Under the pieces are notes generated by a model, which made no database searches, was not told where the DNA came from, and saw nothing but the letters and a program-made list of their open reading frames with translations. Below are positions 56,762 to 64,000 of a DNA stretch of 64,000 bases, in pieces (within the stretch, counting starts at the first letter, position 1; every line of letters starts with the position of its first letter). Position numbers and translations under genes: made by a program. The stretch is from Chloroflexota bacterium (GTDB taxonomy: Bacteria > Chloroflexota > Dormibacteria > Dormibacterales > Dormibacteraceae): contig VBDR01000036.1 of NCBI GenBank assembly GCA_005882135.1, forward strand, positions 21,519-85,518, read 5' to 3'.

Positions 56762-56790
56762 CATACTCAGTATGCATTAAGAGTATGCAT
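56762..56790. promoter_or_regulatory. operator palindrome upstream of the PadR gene
   Basis: CATACT-C-AGTATG, a perfect 13-bp palindrome 5 nt before the PadR start codon, plus a second half-site AGAGTATGCAT. The motif ATGCATACT occurs twice in tandem on the coding strand. It fits a PadR dimer site with an extra half-site. Confidence 0.65.
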
Positions 56791-56836
56791 CGGAGCCAGC
56801 GGCAGTGTCAAGACCTCTTTTTCGACTCGCGCGGGT

Positions 56837-58726
56837 CTACCTTTGGCCCGCCAGGTACCCCTCGTACCAGACCTGGAACGCGAACAGCGTCCAGAGCTGC
56901 TTGCGGTTGTCACGCCGCCCGGCAAGGTGATCGTCAATCAACCCCCCGACCGCCCGCACGTCGAACAATCCCTGCCGACCGATGCGCTCCGGTGCCAGCA
57001 CCGACAACATCTGCTCCCTGAGCGGCCCCCGAAACCACTCCGCGACCGGGATGCCGAACCCCTTCTTCGGGCGGCTGAGGATCCGCCCCGGCAGGATGCC
57101 GCGCATCGCCCGCTTCAACAGGTACTTGGAGCGCAAGCCGCGCAGCTTGAGGTCGAGCGGGAGGCTGGTCGCATAAGCGACGAGATCGTTGTTCAGCAGC
57201 GGCACCCGACCTTCGAGCGACGCCCTCATCGATGCCCGATCCAGCTTGACGAGGATGTCGTTCTCGAGATAGAGCCGCATATCCATCATCAGGACCTGGT
57301 TGATCGGGTCATACGAGCCGTGCTCGTCAGGCGATCCGCCGCCATTGGCCGCGGTGATTTCCTCGCGCACGCTGCGCGAAAGCAAAGCGGTCCGATCCTC
57401 TGACGCAAACGATCCCATCCAGCGCTGATGCCTCTCGGCGACCGGTTGGTCCGCTCCGCTCACGAAGCGTTTGGCCCGAAAGTCGAAGCTGAGGTTGCCC
57501 CGCGATACTGGCAGGCGCCTGACCAATGGCTCGACCAGTCCGCGCCGCAGCATCCGTGGCGCACGCAGGTAATAGCCAGCGAGCCTGTGCGCCTGAAGGG
57601 TTGGGTAACCCGCGAACAATTCGTCGCCTCCGTCGCCGCCCAGCGCCACCTTCACGTGCTGGCGCGTGAAGACCGAAAGAAGGTACGTCGGGATGATGGA
57701 CGCGTCCCCCAGCGGTTCGTCGAGCAGCTCGGGCAGCTTTGGAATGAGTCCGAGCAGCATCGCGGGCTCCAGCGTCAGCTCGTGGTGGTCGGTGCCAAGA
57801 TGTCTCGCCACCACCCGCGCATGCGCGGCCTCGTCGAATGAGGGCTCCGCGAAACCCACCGAAAAGCTCTTCACGTCGCCGCCGAGCTCGGTCATCATCG
57901 CGGTCACGACGCTCGAGTCGATGCCGCCTGAAAGGAACACCCCCAGTGGAACGTCGCTGATGAGCTCCTTGCGCACAGACTCACGAAGCACGGTGCGCAG
58001 CTCTGCGCATTCCTCGTCGAGGTTGCGGTCGCGCTGTTTGCCATCGACATTGAGCTCCGCGGCCCAGTAGCGGCGAAGCCGCGGCCTCTGTTCGGCCAGC
58101 GACCAGGTGAGGGTGTGGCCTGGACGCAGCTTGTCGATACCGCGGACGATGCTGCGCGGCGATGGCACAAACTCGTGGGCGAGGTATTCGTCGAGCGCCA
58201 CGGGGTCGACGCCTTTGCGCAGGGCCGGATCTCGGAGCAGCGCCTTGAGCTCCGACGCGAAGACGAGGCGGCCGGATTCGACAGCATAGTGCAGGGGTTT
58301 GATGCCGACCCGATCGCGGGCGAGAACAACGAGTGAGCGGCGCCGGTCGAGCAGAGCAAACGCGAACATGCCGTTCAAGCGCTCGACCATCTGCTCGCCC
58401 CACTCCTCATAACCGTGGACCAGCACCTCAGTGTCCGACTGCGTCGCAAAGGCGTGACCGGCGGCGATCAGCTGCCGGCGAAGCTCCAGGTGGTTGTAGA
58501 TCTCGCCGTTCTGGACCACCCATACCGTCGAGTCTTCGTTGTGCATCGGCTGGTGTCCGCCCGCGAGGTCGATGATCGAGAGCCGGCGCATGCCGAGGGT
58601 GACGCCATCGAGGTGCACGCCCCCTTCGTCGTCAGGTCCTCTATGCACCATGGCCGCGCACATCCGACGGATGAGGTCACGACCATCCGCAGGATCCCCG
58701 CCCGCCACGCCGCAGATTCCGCACAT
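56837..58726 (-). CDS. asnB: asparagine synthetase (glutamine-hydrolysing)
   Basis: 629 residues from ATG 58726. The longer ORF in the track adds 74 unrelated residues before the required Cys2. MCGICGVAGG supplies the class II amidotransferase nucleophile Cys. The glutaminase domain follows with HRGPDDEGG and SLSIIDLAGGHQPM-type blocks. The synthetase domain has VFLSGGIDSS (PPi loop, about residue 265), LGGDGGDELFAGYP and the SRPKKGFGIPVAEWF C-terminus. It makes asparagine from aspartate, or amidates a cell-envelope precursor; its neighbour is a GT2 enzyme. Confidence 0.93.
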   Translation of the reverse strand: MCGICGVAGGDPADGRDLIRRMCAAMVHRGPDDEGGVHLDGVTLGMRRLSIIDLAGGHQPMHNEDSTVWVVQNGEIYNHLELRRQLIAAGHAFATQSDTEVLVHGYEEWGEQMVERLNGMFAFALLDRRRSLVVLARDRVGIKPLHYAVESGRLVFASELKALLRDPALRKGVDPVALDEYLAHEFVPSPRSIVRGIDKLRPGHTLTWSLAEQRPRLRRYWAAELNVDGKQRDRNLDEECAELRTVLRESVRKELISDVPLGVFLSGGIDSSVVTAMMTELGGDVKSFSVGFAEPSFDEAAHARVVARHLGTDHHELTLEPAMLLGLIPKLPELLDEPLGDASIIPTYLLSVFTRQHVKVALGGDGGDELFAGYPTLQAHRLAGYYLRAPRMLRRGLVEPLVRRLPVSRGNLSFDFRAKRFVSGADQPVAERHQRWMGSFASEDRTALLSRSVREEITAANGGGSPDEHGSYDPINQVLMMDMRLYLENDILVKLDRASMRASLEGRVPLLNNDLVAYATSLPLDLKLRGLRSKYLLKRAMRGILPGRILSRPKKGFGIPVAEWFRGPLREQMLSVLAPERIGRQGLFDVRAVGGLIDDHLAGRRDNRKQLWTLFAFQVWYEGYLAGQR

Positions 58727-58739
58727 TAGCGGTGGTGAG

Positions 58740-59759
58740 TCACCTGGCTCGGACGGCGGGTCTCCCGTTCGTCGCCGGTTGCCGGTGAGGGTTTTTCTCG
58801 ATGACCTCGCGGACCACGTACGTCGGTTTCGACTGTGACTCGTGGTAGGTCCGGACCGAGAGCTCCGCCAGCAAGCCCATGAGGATGAACTGGACGCCGA
58901 TGATGACAAGGACGACTGACAGCAGGAGAAGCGGGTTGTTATGGGCATAGGGGTAAGGCGGAAGCAGCTTCTGGACGAGCACGATCACCGCCAGCACCAA
59001 CGCGAGCACCCACAGCCAGAAACCGGCAAATCCGAAGAAGTAGATGGGTTTGGTGGAGTAGCTCCCCAGAAGCTTGACCGTGATCAGGTCGAGCATGACT
59101 CGCGACGTGCGCGACAGCGAGTACTTCGACTTCCCGTACGTGCGGGGGCGGTGATTGACTGGAAGCTCGGTGATGCGCGCCCCGACCATAGCCGCGAAGA
59201 CCGGGATGAACCGGTGCATCTCGCCATACAGCCGCACGTCCTGGATGACCTCGCGACGATAGGCCTTCAGCGTGCATCCGAAGTCGCTCAGTGAAACCCC
59301 GGTCACGCGACCGATGACCCAGTTCGCGACCTTCGAAGGGATGACGCGAGTGGCGTCGTCATGCCTGTCGCGGCGCCAGCCGCTCACGACGTCATAGCCC
59401 TCGTCGATCTTCTCGAGGAGGTGAGGGATGTCGTGCGGGTCATTCTGCAGGTCGCCGTCGAGGAAAACGAGGACCGCGCCGCGGCTGTAATCGATGCCCG
59501 CCTGCACGGCGGCTGTCTGGCCGAAGTTGCGGCGGAAGCTCACCACACGCACCCGCGCATCCCGTGATGCAAGCTGGCCCAAGCGCTCGGTGCTGCCGTC
59601 GCGACTGCCATCGTCGATGTACAGCACCTCGAAGGATGTGCCCAGGGCCTCGAGCACGCCCATCAGCTCGCGATGAAGTGGATCGACGCTATCGACTTCG
59701 TTGTAGACGAGAACGATCACCGAGACGTGCGGGGTATCGGCGGCCGCCTGACGGGCCAT
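58740..59759 (-). CDS. family 2 glycosyltransferase (polyprenyl-phosphate glycosyltransferase, GtrB/DPM-like)
   Basis: 339 residues. HVSVIVLVYNEVDSVDPL, VLYIDDGSRDGSTERL, VFLDGDLQNDP (metal-binding DxD-type motif) and DFGCTLKAYRREVIQDVRLYGEMHRFIPVFAA are typical of polyprenyl-phosphate sugar transferases. Two C-terminal membrane helices (FFGFAGFWLWVLALVLAVIVLV and LLLLSVVLVIIGVQFILMGLLAEL) anchor it. It loads a sugar onto a lipid carrier at the inner face of the membrane. It ends 13 nt before asnB. Confidence 0.92.
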   Translation of the reverse strand: MARQAAADTPHVSVIVLVYNEVDSVDPLHRELMGVLEALGTSFEVLYIDDGSRDGSTERLGQLASRDARVRVVSFRRNFGQTAAVQAGIDYSRGAVLVFLDGDLQNDPHDIPHLLEKIDEGYDVVSGWRRDRHDDATRVIPSKVANWVIGRVTGVSLSDFGCTLKAYRREVIQDVRLYGEMHRFIPVFAAMVGARITELPVNHRPRTYGKSKYSLSRTSRVMLDLITVKLLGSYSTKPIYFFGFAGFWLWVLALVLAVIVLVQKLLPPYPYAHNNPLLLLSVVLVIIGVQFILMGLLAELSVRTYHESQSKPTYVVREVIEKNPHRQPATNGRPAVRAR

Positions 59760-59793
59760 CAGGCGGATTATCCCTTGATAAGCTCGGCTGGCG

Positions 59794-61251
59794 ATGAGTG
59801 TGGATGCCCTTCAAATCGGAGGGGCGCAGCGAACGAAGTCGGCCGCGGAGGCGTGGTGGGTGTTCCCGGCCGTGCCGCTGCTGGCCGCCGCGGTCGCTTT
59901 CGCGTGGACGCTTCATGGCGACCTGCAGCGGCTCTACGGCATGACCAGCGAGGCCTGGGACCTCGCGTACGACCAGCAGGTGATCTGGAACATCTCCCAA
60001 GGCCAGGGGTTTTACTCGAGCTTCGCCCGTGCGAACTTCCTCGGCATCCACCTCGAGCCGATCTTCGTCGTGCTGGCCGCGGTCGAGAAACTCTGGCCGA
60101 GTCCCACGGTCCTCCTCATCTTTTCGTCCGCCGGGCTGGCGGCCACGGCTCCCGCCGCCTACCTCTTCTTCCGGGCCATTCTCCCGGCCGAGCGGGTCGA
60201 GTCCCCATGGCTGGCGGTCGCACTGTCGGCGCCGATCCCTTTCTGGGCCGCGCTCCAGGAAGCCGCACGCGACTTCTTCCATCCCGAGAACATGGCGCTC
60301 AGCTTCGCCCTGCTCGCCGCCTGGGCCGGGATCCGCGGCCGGCGCGTCGCGATGTGGTCCTTCTGCGTGTTGGATCTCAGCTGTAAGGAGGACCAGGTCT
60401 ATACCGTCGCCATGATCGCCATCCTTATGTCGGCCTACGGTGCCCCGGCGGTCAAGAAGCACTGGCGCTTCGTGCTCTATCTGGCGGTCGCATGGTTGCT
60501 GATCGGCACCGGCATCGTGCAGCAGCATTTCCGCAACGCGGGCTACTCCGACTTCATCTATTACCTATGGTTGCTGGGCCTGGATCCAGCCAACCCGGTC
60601 TCGCCCCTGGCCATCGCGGAGCAGCTGGTGCGACCACAGGCGCTGTCCATGCTCGCGGCGATCATCGCGTCGATGTTCGCCCTGCCGCTGCTCGCGCCGC
60701 GATGGCTGCTGCTCGCGATCCCGCCCTATCTGGCCAACGTGCTCAGCGCGCACAACCCGCAGAACGACCTGCACCTGCACTACGTCTTGCTTCTTTTGTT
60801 TCCGCTCATGGTCGCGGGCGGGCTGGGCGGGAGGAGGCTGTTGCTGCTGCGCTCGATCAAGCCGGCGGTGGCGCTGGCGGCGATGCTGCCCGCGCTGATC
60901 CTTGGTCTGGGCATGGGACGCTTTCCCCCAGCACTCCTCAGCCATCAAAACCTCTATTCGAGGCCCAACAGCGTCTCCCAGCTGGCGACGGCGACCTCGA
61001 TGATCCCGCGCGACGCACCGGTGAATGCGGACGCGGGGCTGGCAGCGTGGCTCGCCAACCGTCACACGATCAACGACTTCCCCGACAAGCTCGACGCCAG
61101 CTGTTATGTGGTGATCGACCTCGATCTGTATGTGGGCCGAACGACAAACAGGATCAAGCGCCAGCAGGCCGCCGATGCGCTCGCGACCAGCGGCCGGCGG
61201 GTGCTTTACGATGACGGCCGATTCCAGGTCTGGAGCCCGGCCGGAGATTGA
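59794..61251 (+). CDS. DUF2079 integral membrane protein
   Basis: 485 residues with about ten hydrophobic segments. The first loop has [50 protein letters not shown], the 'FDLGIFDQ...FL.iHfsP' block of DUF2079, a GT-C-like envelope family of unknown substrate. [18 protein letters not shown] and [22 protein letters not shown] are further family-like stretches. A soluble C-terminal tail ends the protein. It is divergent from the GT2 gene, 34 nt away, and just upstream of metH. Confidence 0.82.
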   Translation: MSVDALQIGGAQRTKSAAEAWWVFPAVPLLAAAVAFAWTLHGDLQRLYGMTSEAWDLAYDQQVIWNISQGQGFYSSFARANFLGIHLEPIFVVLAAVEKLWPSPTVLLIFSSAGLAATAPAAYLFFRAILPAERVESPWLAVALSAPIPFWAALQEAARDFFHPENMALSFALLAAWAGIRGRRVAMWSFCVLDLSCKEDQVYTVAMIAILMSAYGAPAVKKHWRFVLYLAVAWLLIGTGIVQQHFRNAGYSDFIYYLWLLGLDPANPVSPLAIAEQLVRPQALSMLAAIIASMFALPLLAPRWLLLAIPPYLANVLSAHNPQNDLHLHYVLLLLFPLMVAGGLGGRRLLLLRSIKPAVALAAMLPALILGLGMGRFPPALLSHQNLYSRPNSVSQLATATSMIPRDAPVNADAGLAAWLANRHTINDFPDKLDASCYVVIDLDLYVGRTTNRIKRQQAADALATSGRRVLYDDGRFQVWSPAGD

Positions 61252-61276
61252 CACTCCCGTACCCTTAGGGATCACC

Positions 61277-64000
<2,724 letters not shown>

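Noticed and set aside
61252-61276. Possible cobalamin riboswitch before metH
   Set aside because: The gap is only 25 nt, far too short.

Overview
The window is GC-rich, densely packed bacterial chromosome. It looks like housekeeping sequence with no prophage, plasmid or CRISPR signal. GTG and TTG starts are common, many neighbours overlap by 4 bp (ATGA, GTGA, TTGA), and several transcripts may be leaderless. A bS22-type mini-ribosomal protein, the MurT/GatD lipid II amidation pair, a two-domain ACT-less housekeeping set and the TreY/TreZ/GlgX trehalose route point to a high-GC monoderm-type lineage (Actinomycetota, Dormibacterota or Chloroflexota-like). I cannot fix the phylum from sequence alone.

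Layout. 1-3.8 kb: FAD-linked oxidase (cut by the left edge) and ppdK. 3.8-9.1 kb: a gene of unknown function paired with a papain-like peptidase, a TMEM175-type channel, a secreted phosphoesterase and an M20 peptidase. 9.1-14.9 kb: minus-strand operon glmU-prs-CNNM/CorC-recO-glyQS. 15-17.5 kb: lon, whose 3' end overlaps the convergent operon gamma-carbonic anhydrase-ispE-murT-gatD (17.4-20.8 kb). 20.8-25 kb: rpsT, then comEA-comEC-holA on the opposite strand, and tRNA-Gln. 25.1-31.8 kb: a lipoprotein and the trehalose operon treY-treZ-glgX. 31.8-38.2 kb: leuS, EamA, HIT, amidohydrolase and acyl-CoA dehydrogenase. 38.2-44.7 kb: bS22, LemA, a PLD lipoprotein, SAM hydrolase, a YedY-like oxidoreductase, tRNA-Ala, an NTF2-like protein, a DUF2652-SRPBCC fusion and a membrane-tethered beta-propeller. 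44.7-49.1 kb: decayed gene fragments, an Asp-box secreted protein, a small YtxH-like ORF, an HD-GYP protein and a small secreted protein. 49.2-56.8 kb: two self-regulated ABC-transporter operons side by side, one headed by a GbsR/MarR regulator and one by a PadR regulator, each with a palindrome at its start codon. 56.8-64 kb: asnB, a GT2 glycosyltransferase, a DUF2079 membrane protein and metH (cut by the right edge).

Most unusual signals: (i) three genes (glmU, recO, FAD oxidase) whose family-consistent N-termini can only be reached from CTG codons; (ii) five copies of a dispersed double-hairpin repeat, one inside a lipoprotein reading frame; (iii) two adjacent regulator/ABC operons with clear operator palindromes, the second including a membrane protein of unknown function; (iv) altered key residues in otherwise intact proteins (ComEC metal site, fourth MurT zinc ligand, LeuRS HIGH motif).
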